A DNA stretch of 64,000 bases from positions 113,117,860-113,181,859 of the forward strand of contig CM054181.1 in assembly GCA_028829895.1 (NCBI GenBank), given 5' to 3'. The notes beneath the pieces were generated by a model, which had not been told where the DNA came from, did not search any database, and saw only the letters and a list, made by a program, of their open reading frames with translations. The number at the start of each line of letters is the position of its first letter. Within the stretch, counting starts at the first letter, position 1. Made by a program: the position numbers and the translations under genes. Source of the stretch: Sinotaia quadrata. Its lineage: Eukaryota; Mollusca; Gastropoda; Architaenioglossa; Viviparidae. Below, one piece after another: positions 40,701 to 53,731 of the stretch.

Positions 40701-43384
40701 CAAAATGTTCCCTTTTTATATAATTTTGTTTCCTTGGTAGAGGTAGGGGAGAAAGCACACTTGAATAAGCCTACATTTTTTAATGTGAGATGAAAAATGA
40801 ATGTTATTTCACTAGCCTAGATGGTTTTATACAGATTAAAACCGGAATAGAAAATTGTTCACTGAATTGAAATTGATGGAGTTGGTCAATGGAGTTGGTC
40901 ACTGAGACAAACAAATAAAAACTAAACTCTTGCATGGCTTATCTAGGTGTGAAAGCCACAATTTCCAAACATACTGCAATATATGCTATGACAATTTCAG
41001 AAAATGGAATAAGCAAAATATATCAAACAAGGTGGTGGTGGGAGATAAAACTATATTCTCTACATTCAGATCAGGATCATGCAATGGAGCTCATTACTGA
41101 AAATCCTCAAAAATACTATCACATTACATAATATAATGCATTTGCATGTGCAAGCACACACTTTGTTAATATGATGGAAGTAATGAATAATGACGTCAAG
41201 GTCTTGGATTTACAAAGAACATATAGAAGGGAAGTAGGAACAAATATGGCACACATAAGGTCTAGTGATAGAAGGCAACTTAATGCAATAAAATTAGGAT
41301 CCTTATTACAAGACTTATTTTCATCTAAAGAATTACCATTCTTTACTTTTATATATATTTTAACTAGAACTCACTCATGTTTTACTCTGTCATGGCAAAA
41401 GAAAACAACAAAAGACAACAGAAAAATACATTAAGTTATATATAAACAAACCACCCACCCCAAAAAAAGCGCGAAAGCGGCGGAAGCCGGAAGCGCCCCC
41501 TACACTCATCATCAACCCAAAAAAGGTTTAAGTCCAACCCAAATATAGGCAGATATTCATGAAAAGTACAAATCAGTTTTAAACCAGTCAGCCAACCAAT
41601 CGTCCTGCAAGGAGGCTTGTCTTGAAAAATAAAAATAGCAAGCATGTATGATTATTTATATCAAAGCCATGTTGAACAGGTCAATTGGTAACTCAGTATC
41701 TTCCATTCCATATTTTCTTGCTTGTTTTTAATCAGCGTCTTCTGTCCTTTAATCCTTTGTATTATTTATTTACCAGCTAACTTCCAACTCTTTGTCTTCT
41801 CTTTTATGTATTTATTTATTTAATCTGTAAAGTTGTATTTATATACAGAGTAATTCTCTTCTATAAACTGCATGACTTTTATATTTTAACTAGTGTAGAG
41901 AAGATATCTAGCAGGCATAAGATCTGCCCAATTGTCTCTTATACCCTGCCTATAGCAAAGGTTCAGAAACCAAGTGCAGTAAACAAACAAAATACCGTGT
42001 AAAGGTTATGTAATACTACTACTTTCACTATAATGTCTGCCTGTCCACATCCTTTGGTGAATAAGCAGGAGACATAATGACCTATATATAACATTACATA
42101 AAACAGTATATGAAACAAAGAATTACAAAAAAATAAAAATCAATAAATGAATTAATGGTTTATAAAAACAAGGATTACTAGGCACACATGTGGGGTAGAA
42201 GGGCACAAGAAAGTTCTGAATTGTCTGCTTCATTTTAAAGAGCAATATATATTATTTTACAATTGGTGTCATTGGTAATAGTCTTCAATTGCAGATTAGT
42301 GACTTACTGCAGTAGTTTTCAATTTTAGGAATTTTTAAAATATGAATTGACAAGAATAGTGTTACTAGTGCAAGACATCAAGGTCACTGGGCAGACAGAA
42401 TGGGTTTAAACATGCACCATTAATTAAAAATCCCAGAGACAATACACTTAAAGAAAATTGTCCACCAGTAACCAAATATCTCAAAGTTTTAGCAAATCTT
42501 GAAGGCATCTCTTCAAATTCCAGTAGAAAAAATGCATGACAGCTTAAAACCAGAGTTTAAAAGTTCTGAAATATTAAATGTTTAATGCTGATTTTTATTC
42601 ATGAAGCAGATCATCTTGAGTTCAAAGGTCATTTAAGATGCAAAGTGCAAGCACCCTCATTATTTCTCACTACATGAATAATATAATAGATCAACGATAA
42701 ACTAAAAGTTAGACTTTAGAAAAGAAAGGTATTTTAGTTAATACACACCAAAGGTTGCAATAAAAAGTATTTTTAGCACTGCATATTAAATTATTTAAAC
42801 TCAGACCTTGGGGTTCATGTCTACCTAGCCCTAATGTAGTCACTAAAGAAATAACATGGTGTTCAGAAAGAAATTTTTTGGACCTCAAAGATAAAAAAAA
42901 AGCAATTACTTCAATGCATGCGTATATTATGCTTTAAGGAAAGAATACGATTCCAATTATTTGAAATTTAGAGAATGCTCGTTGCAAAGTCAAACCAAGA
43001 AGAAAAAGACTCCATACAGATCCATAAAATGTCATGTCAATACATATAGACTATACAAACAAACTTCAAATATCAGTTGATATCAAGTCAAAATACAGTT
43101 TTTAAATAATGCAACTAAAATGACATATCATGATTACAAAACCACTTTAGCAAAAGTACTTTTAATGCAAACAAAACATCCAGTTAAAGATAATATGAGA
43201 TTCTAAAATATTCAGCCATGCATGTACGTCATGTACTGGTTTTCTCACCAAGGTGAGTTTCAATAGCAGAACATTTAAAAGTGATACAAGAATTGATGTT
43301 TTCTGTGTGTACTTCTAGTGTTATGTGTGCATGTGTTTTGAGTGTGTGAGTATTTCAAGTATTGCATGTATTTGAATGGATTTT
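37147..43384. other. Intergenic, no gene seen
   Basis: Contains a (GA)n tract at 37660-37719, a C run near 37837 and mixed A/T/G homopolymers at 39110-39134. A motif at 41469-41504 (minus) is shared with 17645-17673 (plus). The open frames at 40934-41131 and 41171-41434 are AT-rich and resemble no family I know. I cannot support a gene. Confidence 0.45.
37660..37719. repeat. (GA)n microsatellite
   Basis: Sixty bases of uninterrupted GA dinucleotides. Confidence 0.97.
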
Positions 43385-46300
43385 GATATATATATATATA
43401 CACACACACATTAGATAAGTACTTGTGCCAAAATACAAAATAGCGTTTATTTTTAAATATTAAACAAGGCCCACTCACAGCCTTCCTGTTGGCAAAATCA
43501 CTGACTTGTAGAAGACGAGGCCAAACCCCAAAAATCACTCACTATCTCATGCTTCAGTAAAGCCAACACTGAGACATCCTTTACACAGGACAAATCCAAC
43601 AATTAAAAAAAAAACGGGGGGGGGGGGGAGGGAGAGGGGGGAGGAGGCAACAAATAATAGAGTAAAAATACATATATTAAATAGTTTTAAATCAGTTTAT
43701 GCCTGATTTACAATATGGTCAGTAACAAACAAGCAAGCAAACAAGAACTAGACATTTAGCTAGCAAGAATTAGTTTCTCAACAAAAACATTTAACATTAA
43801 AGAATTAGTTTCTCAACAATAATATTTGTAACAAAATTTAGGCAAAGTAGATCATTCAAATACACAAAAATGAGATTCACACATTGACTGATTAATAACT
43901 GTATAAACAGACGAGTGCATTAGCTACAGACTATTTGAATATTAATATATGCCTTCAGCGCTGACATCAATATCAGCTGTACACAAAGCTCCTAGGCTAC
44001 AGAATAACTGTTTTGTTTTCTTGAAAAGCACCTCTTTAATGACTGCTTTAAAAATAAGCCCTCAATATCGGCAGTCAGAACAATATTAGAATATACAATT
44101 TGTACATGCCACACAATAGGAAAATTCTAATTTTACGCAAGTAAATCACATAAAAAAGAGACCAAGATTACAAAAGAAATGTAACCATTACTTGAAACTA
44201 ACAGGCAGCATGAACACTTGTGTATGTGAGATAACATTATGGTTTGTGGTATTCAAAACAAATCTCTATCCTACATCATGTGAACACAAAAGTTATGTTA
44301 TATCAAACATTCATGCAAAATGATAAGTAATGCACACAATTATTTTTTAAAAAGTGATTATTAGCAGTAGGTAACACAAACAATTTAGAATTAAAAAGAA
44401 ATACTATCCACCCTATCAGACTCCAATGAAAATACAAATTTTACAAATATAATTTTTTTAATAAAAAATCTAAATGATTAAAATGTACAAAGATAGATTT
44501 TAAAATTGTTGTTACTTCAATATTTCTGTTAAAATTAAACATCCCCTATTAGAATATAAAACTGCTCTTGTCAGCAACAAGTTTTGAAAGGTTTTTGCAC
44601 AATTTGTGAAACTAAAAATAGACAATAAATCTTTCAGATATTCTTGGTTAAACAAGAAAGAAAGTACAAAATAAATAAATAAAATAATGAACCCATTTTA
44701 CAGCAAGATTTAATATGATGTGCTATAAGAGGAAAACTTAATTATCTGCTGTTCATGAGAACTTAAGAGGAACATGTGTAAAATAGCATAAGCCCAGAAA
44801 AAAAATACATCTACATAAAGGGTGGGATTTGAACATGGTAAAGACAGTGAGATAAATAAACAGTTCTCTAATAAACAATGACAATGAATCAGGCCAACAC
44901 TTTTTGGGATTTGTATTATAAAATATAAAACTGTTATAATTATCAAAATTAATAATGATGAAAATAATGATTTGAGAAAAAAACATGTGCTACACTCTGT
45001 TCTGATTTCATTATTTCCCAACACACACATGCATAACTGACAGTTGTGCTGGTGTATAATTGATTTACTCTGATTTGATTGATATATAGTAGTCTAGATA
45101 AACACTAAAGTGAAAATAATCTTGCCACTTTATCAATGAACCATCGTACTTTTATTTATGGTAAAACTGCCCAACCCAGCAATGCACTCTGCAATTACAT
45201 TAATTAAGATATAATGCGATCATTAAACTGGCGCTTCATTTTTTTTGCAGATTATGCTAGAAATAAAAATCTTTGTAGACAATCATAATTACTTTGAGAT
45301 AATGAAATAATAACACACCAAATGTATTTTTAACAAGCCTTAATTTGAAAAACTTGGGATGGTATATTTTCATAACCCAGCTATAACATAACCTCACATT
45401 TATTATAAGAATTTTGAAGTCCACATTATTGATTATAGCAGGATTTTTCTGTATGCACCGCATATTGTTGTACTTTATATACATATAGGCATTTCAGCTC
45501 CACTCTTTACTATTATCTTTCCTAATGATAGGAAGCTTGATACTAAATAAGAGGTATTCATGGAAAATTAAACAATAATTAAATAGATTTTTGAGCTTTA
45601 ACTAGCGTTTAATAACATTAGTCTTATGCTTTGCAATAAAAGCAGTAAGCTGGACAACCCCGAGTTAGGGTAGAGGATTGTCACTAATAATATATCCCAG
45701 TGATTAGTGTAGGTTTAGACTCCTTAACCTTGAATGTGAGACCACTGCCTACATTTATTTAATTCAGTTCCTTCATGTGAATATATTGCACAACTGTTTG
45801 CAGAAAGTTATCATCGTTGATCAAGAAACATATTTAAAGACAGAGAGAGAGGTACATATTTTACTTTATAACATCAAGTACGTAAAAACATTTAATGTTG
45901 TACAACTCTTTTCTTTCAGCCATGCATGTACGCTAATGTTTTTAAACACTTTGCATACAGATGGAAGGGCACCATTTTAGCAGAACACTGTTATCAGTTT
46001 TCACACATTCTTACCAACAAATAGGTGGTTGTATTCATTTGAACCAAATATCTTTCCATTCTATAAATATACATACATGCTCAGCTTGGGCTTTCAAAAA
46101 ACTAAAAGTTGCACTGATCCACACTGCTGATTTCTTGGATAACCATGATTATAATGGTAAATCAATGTGCATATACTTTACACAAATACTCAAAGATCCA
46201 GACACGCTGGAGTAGTTTATCTACAATTTAAAATAAATTATTTTGAAAGTTATAAACATATGACTCAGAGAAAACACTTCTTTGACTGTACATTATAAAC

Positions 46301-47789
46301 AGAACTATAGCAAGTACACAAACTAATTAACTAAAAATAATTAACCCTTTCCATGTCAGGTAAGCTTTGTCATATGTTCTCCTCCCTTTCGCCAAAACAA
46401 AAGTGGTAAATCCAAGTTTTGCAAATGCACAGAAATTGGACATACTGCTAAAAGTACCTATTTAAAATAAAAGCACACACACATAAACAAGACTGAAAAT
46501 ATAACAAAACAATTGGAATATATTCAGAATTACAAATTTTACAGTGCAGAGTGACAAAACTGCTTGCATGCTGGTCAAACGCCCTAGTGGACATTCAATT
46601 TAAATACACATTACTGTCTGAAAAACAAAAGTGTCAATGGTGAAGATGACAAGAAAGTCAGTGAAAACATAAACTGTGCCATGTGGAAGAATCTATTTGC
46701 TAATCTTTACTACATAAGCCACCCAGAAGACTGATGGATTATATTTTAACAGAGATATAAATAACACTGTATTGACAAGGCAGAAAGATGACCTTATTAT
46801 ATATGCAATTTCCGTGTCCGAGCCACCAGTGTTTAATGGTTGTTTTATTTTCTTCTCCAAAATGATAGGGTTTATTGAGAACTGTGTACATCAATCACAA
46901 AGTTAAAACCAGAATTCACTTTCTTGTAGTGTGAGCTGTAGTGTGCATGGTTTGAACCTGTAGTAACTTTAATGGCAAAAGAGACAAGAACAAGAACTAT
47001 TTTTGCTGACAAGGAGAACTGCCAACTACAGCAAGCACGGCTGACCACACCACTTAAAAGAATAATGGTAATGTAATAATAACCCACATTTTTATAAAGA
47101 AAACACCACATTCCTAAATACTGATTGAAGCAGATCCAGTATATTTTTGGTTGCAATGTCAGTAATAGTTTAAAAAAACAAGAGCACAATTAAAATGTTA
47201 ATCCTGATATCTAGGAAAAGCACTACTGGAATATTTATCATTAAAAACAAATTAGGAAAATATAGTAGAGATAAAAAGATCAAACACAGTAGAGTGATTT
47301 TTTTTTATTCCACCTGAGGAAAAAAGAACAAAGAATACATATTGAGCTTAAATGGATAAGTAAAATCAAAGGAATGAATGAACCAGAATTCATTTGGAAT
47401 ATTTCAAAATAATATAAAAGTATGATTTATTTTATGAGTGATCCGAAAATAGACAAGTTATCTACTGAGTTTGTTTCTCAGCAAAACATATTACAATGTG
47501 TGTGATCAATTAACACTTTGCATAAAATGTTATAGGCTTTTTTCATTATACAGTTTCGTATCGAGACTAGAGAAATATGGTTTGAGAAACCACAATCTTA
47601 GGATGCCTATATTTATGAAAGTGAATGGGCTCACTCAAATCTAGCCACTTGGGATTTATCTGAATTTATTTAATAATTTTGTTCTTGGTTGAACTTAAAT
47701 TCATCAAAACAATGGCAAAAAACACAGAAAAATAAACAACCAACAGCATACACTGTCATGATCTGGTAAATGTCATCGTCACTTGTACA
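43385..47789. other. Intergenic or 3' flank of ARRDC
   Basis: AT-rich sequence downstream of the ARRDC stop. It holds a (TA)n(CA)n run at 43385-43411 and a G-rich tract at 43615-43648. No coding exon is seen. Part of it could be long 3' UTR, but no polyadenylation site can be fixed from sequence. Confidence 0.4.
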
Positions 47790-47794
47790 CATGA

Positions 47795-47985
47795 AGCACT
47801 TTCACCATGCAATTTCATCATGCACTTTTCATCATGCAATTTTATCATGCACTTTCACCACACACTTTCACCATGCACTTTCATCATGCAATATCACCAT
47901 GACCTTCACTACACTTTCACCATGCACTTTCATCATGAAATATCACCATGCACTTTCACCACACACTTTCATCATGCAATTTCGC
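47795..47985. repeat. 13-bp minisatellite, about 14 copies
   Basis: The unit is CTTTCACCATGCA, with variants ATTTCATCATGCA and CTTTCACCACACA. It creates apparent His/Ser/Thr-rich open frames that are not genes. Confidence 0.9.
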
Positions 47986-48540
47986 TCTTAACTACTGAAT
48001 TATTGCATACATTTCATTCTTCTGCATACAAATGATGGCAACAAGATCTCTGTAACAGTCCCAAAAAGCAACCCATTTTCAATGATGCAAAATCTTTTGA
48101 AAAAAAATAAATACTTATCACTCACTTCAAGTCACTGAATTTCCACCCCATCCCAGCAAGCAGAACAAACAGATCATGCTTCAGGGAATTTTTCAATGCA
48201 TCAAATATTAATTAGAACATAGCTGTTGAGTCACACAACTGGCAATGTTCTGTTTATAACACTCTAGTATAAATATCTTTGTATCTTATTGATTTTGATT
48301 AAAAACAAGACTAGATTGAAGTGGTGATTCCTAGTATATGAAATTACTTGCTGCGCTGTGAATAGCTGCTATAGATGGCCCCTTGGAAAGTAACTCCTAA
48401 ATGAATAAAAATTCACTAAGCATGATAATACTTGTAGACTTCAGTGTATCTTTGAATTTTGAAAAGATGAATAGGAAACACCCAACACACCAAACATCAA
48501 TTCTGATTTGAAATAAAATCAAATCAAACTCTAAGAATCA

Positions 48541-49230
48541 ATAGTTTTGTTAATTTTTGCTCATATTTTTAACACACAACAGTTCACATACTGCTATGAT
48601 TAACTCCCAATAATTAATACAAAGCCTTGGTATTTACAGTGTATATAAACAGCAATACAGAATTTAATTTTCTGTTTGTGTTGATCTGATACAGTTCAAA
48701 TACTGCTATGATTATCTCTCTCAATAATTAAGACTCAATTACGCTATTTCCAGTATACAAAAAACCCCAATAAAACAGCAATGCCAATTTAAAATTATGG
48801 TAACCCATGTTGGTCTTATACAGAGTATATGTATTGTCATGATTAGTTCTTGTTCTCTCAACAATTATGACAAAACCATAGTACTTCTGATATATAAAAC
48901 AAAATAAAATCAATTTTAAATTCTGTTAATATTTGTTGATTTTTCACAGTTCATACATTATAAAGATTGATCCCTCTCAATCATTAAACAAAAGCTATGG
49001 TAATTCCAGTCTATAAAAACAGCAATGCTTATTTCAAATCTTGTTTTCGTGCATAGAATTTTCCAAAGTTCATGCTCTTTTATGATTGTCTCTCTCAATC
49101 AACAGAACAAAGTTATGGCACTGGTGTACAAGAGCAGTACTGTCAATTTTAAATACTGTTTATCTCTGTTCATTTCTTATTGTTCTGCACACCAGCCATG
49201 CAAATTTTGATAGTGATGGGAACAGCAAGC
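48541..49230. repeat. Satellite-like repeat of about 120 bp, 5-6 copies
   Basis: Units begin near 48541, 48661, 48784, 48911, 49028 and 49143. Recurring blocks are CAATTTTAAAT-CTGTT, ACAGTTCA-AT-CT, ATGATT-TCTCTCTCAAT, CTATGGTA-TTCCAGT and TATAAAACAGCAATG (hyphens mark variable positions). Divergence between copies is high. It lies 1.5 kb downstream of the ARRDC stop codon. Confidence 0.8.
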
Positions 49231-50733
49231 ACTAAGCTAAACAATTCTTGATTATCTGTTGTAGATTTCCCATGATTTCACACACCTATACACTTGCTCT
49301 GTGACACAGGCAAGTATTTAAAAGCAATCCTCAACAAATAATAAAAATTAAATTAAAAACTTTGTTTTGCACATGTGTTATATAGTTTCTAGACATACAA
49401 AGCTAAGATCTGGTATGATCCTTATAATGGAAACATTTCTCCTTCTAGTAGGCTTGAGAACAATAAAGATGCCATATTATCAAAGGTTTTCAGAACCCCA
49501 ATAGTAGGAACTTTGTCAAATAAAATGTTCCAAAGTACTAAGGCAAATGTTGTTTGTGTTTTAAGTCAGTGAAAAAAGCTGCAAATAAGATACCACCCTA
49601 TTTTATTTAATTACAGCTTTAACCTCAGCAGTCAAACAAAAACATCCCTGATCTTGATTTCTGCAGTCCCAAATTAATCAAACAAATAATATTTCTCTTG
49701 TTTGTCAATATATTAGTACCTAAGATAGCCAAAGACTTTATCAGTGGCAACTTGTGCAGTTTTACACATCACACTTTTGTAATTGGAAAATTTAAAAAAA
49801 TTAATTCAGCAGTCTTAGTGACTGAATAGTAATACATATCTATATATACATTGCCATAAACCTGCCAGATATAAACCTGATAAGTGTTTTTTGGCTGGTC
49901 CTGAATTCATTTAAAATAGAAAGCCTGCTCACCCATTATCACAAAAAACCCACTAAGTAATTATCAGGAATATTGCACTATACTTTATGAAATTAAAGCA
50001 CTTTAAAGTGTAGCTATCATGATAAAACCTCTCAAAGATTGTGTATGTCACTATATTTCACTTGTGCTTGTTGAGTAAATAAGTTCCAGGTTTGTGCATG
50101 TGCCAACACTTATGTTAGGACCAAATTTGATTTTAAGAATGATTTAGCACACTTCCTCTACCCTACTATCTTGAAACCTTGCCAGACGGTTTTAACCTGT
50201 AGTGCTGATTTTGTCAACAAATATAATTCCATTTCTATGAGAATAAATTACTCTTCAGAAAACAAAACAGATTGATAAATCTGAAATAACTGAAGCAAAA
50301 GGTAAGTCTGTTTGGTGCTGCTTAGCTTAAGGCAAAGGCCCTCCTGAGCCATGTACAGCAGCACCGAAGGTCTGTCTCATGTGAAGAAAATGCAAATATG
50401 CAATCAAATGAGATACAAGCATGCCGTCACTTGTCTCTATAATGAAGAGATGAAAGAAGGTTGGCAGAGTTATCTCCCCATCAACACTATTAATTTGGTG
50501 ACATAATATATAATTTGTCCAAAGCACTGAAAAAGTTTACACTCTCAAAATCTTTTAGCAATGAACTACAGCTTCATAAGGTGCACAAAATGCAAACTGT
50601 AATCAATGACTCTTTAGTGTTGCTATTGTTAGCAACACTGAGACTTCAGACAGTATTATATAGTAGAATTTTCTAAGCTATGCTTGCACATCTGTGAACC
50701 ACTGAAAATACTTTGTAGCCAATAAAATCAGAA
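49231..50733 (-). other. Probable ARRDC 3' UTR and flank
   Basis: Non-coding AT-rich sequence immediately downstream of the ARRDC stop on the minus strand. The minus-strand AATAAA candidate near 49602 is about 1.1 kb after the stop. A GGGGAGATAACT motif (minus) sits at 50468-50479. Confidence 0.45.
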
Positions 50734-50942
50734 TCAAATCTGGTTGTACGCTGGAGGAGCTGTCAGGGGCATGTCCAACTGTGCAGGCTGAGCTGGGAGG
50801 ATCTGAAAATGTTGTCGAGAGGCATCATAATGGTATACAGGGTATGATGGAGCCCATCCCATCTGACCAGATGTATGCTCATCATCGTTTTCATCCCGAA
50901 TTTCTACTCTTCCAAAAACACTCTCTTCATATGATGGAGGTG
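50734..50942 (-). CDS. ARRDC: ARRDC last coding exon (two PPxY motifs)
   Basis: Two bases complete the Pro codon split from the previous exon, then 69 codons including the stop TGA at 50736-50734. It reads PPSYEESVFGRVEIRDEND, then a Gln/Pro-rich stretch, and ends APPAYNQI. PPSY and PPAY are PPxY motifs that bind WW domains of NEDD4-family ubiquitin ligases in alpha-arrestins. The acceptor is TTTACACAG. The last motif lies four residues from the C-terminus. The tail is intrinsically disordered in composition, as is usual for the family. Confidence 0.92.
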
Positions 50943-51401
50943 CTGTGTAAAGAAGGAAAAATAATACTTACACACAAAAATAAAATAATTATTCTGGGGA
51001 GAGGAGTGTGGGGAAAGAAAAATCAGCTCACTATCCTTAAAAATATCATGTCCTTTATTGCTTGTAAGTAATGCAATTTTTTTTATATTTTACTTTTACA
51101 TCAGATGAATCACTGATATCTCAAGAGAGATAACTTTTTCCAGTGCTGAATGATACATAAAATATGCTTATCATTACCACATCACATAAATAAACCAACC
51201 AATACATCCTATTACTCTGTGCACAAGCAAAGAGAGACTCTACTATGAAAAAGTAGTTATTATGAAAAAGTAGTTGTTATGAAAACGGTGAAGAGTAATT
51301 CAACAGTAATATTGCACACTGACACACCACATCATTGTCCCATGTAAGTCTGTGGTAATTCTAGCAACAAACAGTAGCACTGTGACCAAGTTAGTACTCA
51401 C
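50943..51401 (-). other. ARRDC intron between the two tail exons
   Basis: A 459-bp intron with donor GTGAGT at 51401 and acceptor ACAG at 50943. It has a GAGAGATAACTT motif at 51125-51136 and nothing else notable. Confidence 0.8.
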
Positions 51402-51567
51402 GATCAGAGTATGGTGGAGGATCCAGAGGTGGTGCTGAAGGTGTGGCACCAGCTCTGGTTGGGCTGCTTGTGATCACTTGCGGTATGCCAGCAAACTGCA
51501 TGGGAAGGGTACCAATAACAATTTCCCGTTCAATGCTTATAGAAGCCCACCGCACATGAACCTTCAG
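51402..51567 (-). CDS. ARRDC: ARRDC coding exon (end of arrestin C domain, PPPY)
   Basis: Fifty-five codons plus one base. It starts LKVHVRWASISIEREIVIGT, the final strands of the arrestin C domain (human relatives have ...IVIGTIPL here). A Pro/Ser/Thr linker follows, ending PPLDPPPYSD. PPPY is the first of three PPxY motifs. The acceptor is CCTCACAG and the donor C|GTGAGT. The intron upstream of this exon carries the full-length retrotransposon. Confidence 0.92.
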
Positions 51568-51960
51568 CTGTGAGGATGAAAGGATGGTAGCCAGTCACAG
51601 TAAACAATAAATAAAAAATAAATAATGAAAAGTTAAGCTAAAGAAATTAAACCCACCATATACTTTATATTATTATTCGAAACCACTATTTTATTTGAAT
51701 TTGAATTTTTGTTTATTGCTGTGTGTTTGAAAAAAAAACACAGATAGCAAAATGCTGACACATTTAACATAGCTTTTATTCCAATATTTCTTTTTTAATG
51801 AACAGATCAACTGATCAGTAGAATGTGAACTGTTGATATTCTCTCCTTATCTAATGTGACTGTTAAATAGGTGGCTATTTTCCAACAATGCAAATAGTCA
51901 TGCCCTGCTATTAAATGCTTAATGTCTTCCCTAAGTGTATTTATCATTATTTAATAGCAT
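51568..51960 (-). other. ARRDC intron, 3' part next to the retrotransposon
   Basis: Original intron sequence between the retrotransposon's left end and the exon at 51567. It ends in AGCAT at 51956-51960, one half of the target duplication. Confidence 0.8.
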
Positions 51961-53508
51961 TGTTACGTTTCCAGTATTTATTTAAAGACCCTGCTTAGAA
52001 TAATTAAAAGACTTTAAATATAATTAATTCTTCCTCTCATATTCTACGCAGACTGGTTGCTCAATTTATTATCTGACTAATTAAAAGTGCGTCTTGTAGT
52101 TCAGACGACAAATTTACAGACTAATAAACTGCGAACTTTTAGCTAGATTTGAAAACAGTTAAGTCCCTCTAAATTAATATGCACTCGTCATCAATCTTTC
52201 TGCTCATCCGCCCCCATTCAAATCTAAGAATTAATCTAATTGGTCTATTGTGCATAGAAATCAACTACTAAGAGGTATTAACAAAGAAAATAAGATTTAA
52301 TAAAGTTTAACAAATTAACAATAAATCGAATGCAACGCGAATAGTCTTCACTCTGTCTTTACGCGCCTATGCCTGATTTTTGTCAATCTAAATTGCCAGA
52401 AAAGTGTTCCTTTGAGATCTGTACACTTGATCTTGCACTTAGCTCTATTTTTGTGTCCTTGGTCTCAACACTCAGTCATGCCGGTTCGTTCCCTCAGTCC
52501 CCCTTTTACGACACACGTGGTGCATAAGGAATGATGTCCCTTTGTTAGTGGCTAGGAACTGGAATTTTTGCAGCATGGCCCTCAGAGTGGATTTCGACGC
52601 GCTTACACCAATAAGCTAATGCAGGTGAGGCATGGGTGAACATGAACCATGAGCCGACCTGTGGATGCAACGTGCTTGGATATAATTCTCAACCAAACGC
52701 GTCCTACTTAGGCATGGCTCAGTTAAATGCGCTGAATCAAAGAGTTTTCGACCTCGCGTCGCTTACAGTTAGATTTAAAAAAAATATAATCGTCTCACAT
52801 GTGTTCCATTTAACAATCATGACGTATGAAGCAATAAAATAGATACAACGTTAAATTAATGTTCATACAAGGGGTAATTCAAGCCGACAGAGCGCTTCAC
52901 AATTTACAATTTAAATTACACGCAATAATTGAATTACATGAAGAATTCATATCGAGCGCAGCATTCTGGCTCTTAGTGAATTAAAACAATATAAATTAAA
53001 GTACAGAAATGGAAAAATGGTTACAATAAATTTATATTCCGTAACATATAGGTTTTCAGCTATTTCTCTGAACCATGCTCAAGTGTATATGGAAATCATA
53101 TAATACATAGCACAAATACATACTTAAACAATACATAGGCAAATACTATTAAATAAAATGATACCTTTGAGAGAAGTCGAAGGGTACCTTGATTCTCTAT
53201 GGCGCCGGCTGCCTCTCACGACCCGAGTAAGCTGATGGAATTAGCTAAAATGTGCTCCAGGTGAGGGAGCGGAAGCGTGTGGGTACATATATAGAAAGGT
53301 ATATTGCGTATCACGTGACTGTTCGCGAAGCATGTAGTTGGTTCGAGAACTGGACAATGGTCCTAAAGTTACATAACATCTTGACCTGTTCTAGAAGCAC
53401 CTAGAAAAAGGAAGCTTTGAACAAAGGGCCAAGGGTTTCAAATATTCGAATTTGAAGTAAACAAGGCAAGTGGGTCACGAAGTCGGACAATTTTATCAGA
53501 CTGTGACA
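51961..53508 (-). repeat. 3' LTR of the Gmr1-type element
   Basis: A 1548-bp direct repeat of 58715-60262 with a constant offset of 6754 bp. On the minus strand it starts TGTCACAGTC and ends GAAACGTAACA. A minus-strand TATA-like CTATATATG lies near 53287-53295, and AATAAA candidates lie at 52065-52070 and near 51975. In this 3' copy the latter could end both element and host transcripts. Short plus-strand open frames in the LTR occur identically in both copies and are not genes. Confidence 0.96.
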
Positions 53509-53521
53509 CCCCCTTGCTTTT
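53509..53521 (-). other. Polypurine tract
   Basis: On the minus strand AAAAGCAAGGGGG directly precedes the 3' LTR (one C among purines), the expected plus-strand primer position. Confidence 0.85.
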
Positions 53522-53731
53522 GAGGCGTTTATCTTACCAAAGATAAAATGCCTCCTACAAATTATGTATGATAAAATGTAGAAGTCCACAATGAAGAAAA
53601 ATTTACACAAAAAAAATTTCGACATTCCTAGAAATAAAGTGTGCAACTATATTTCATATTTACAGGAAGGAATCCGTAGGGTTCAGTTAATTGATTAAAC
53701 AACATTCTATCAGTACCGGCACTTGATGGCA

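Noticed and set aside
40934..41434. Two consecutive plus-strand open frames (65 and 87 codons)
   Set aside because: AT-rich, no recognised motif, separated by stops and without splice signals that would join them.
52636..52842. 68-codon open frame, repeated at 59390-59596
   Set aside because: It lies in the LTR, antisense to the element, and is present twice only because the LTRs are duplicated. No recognisable domain.
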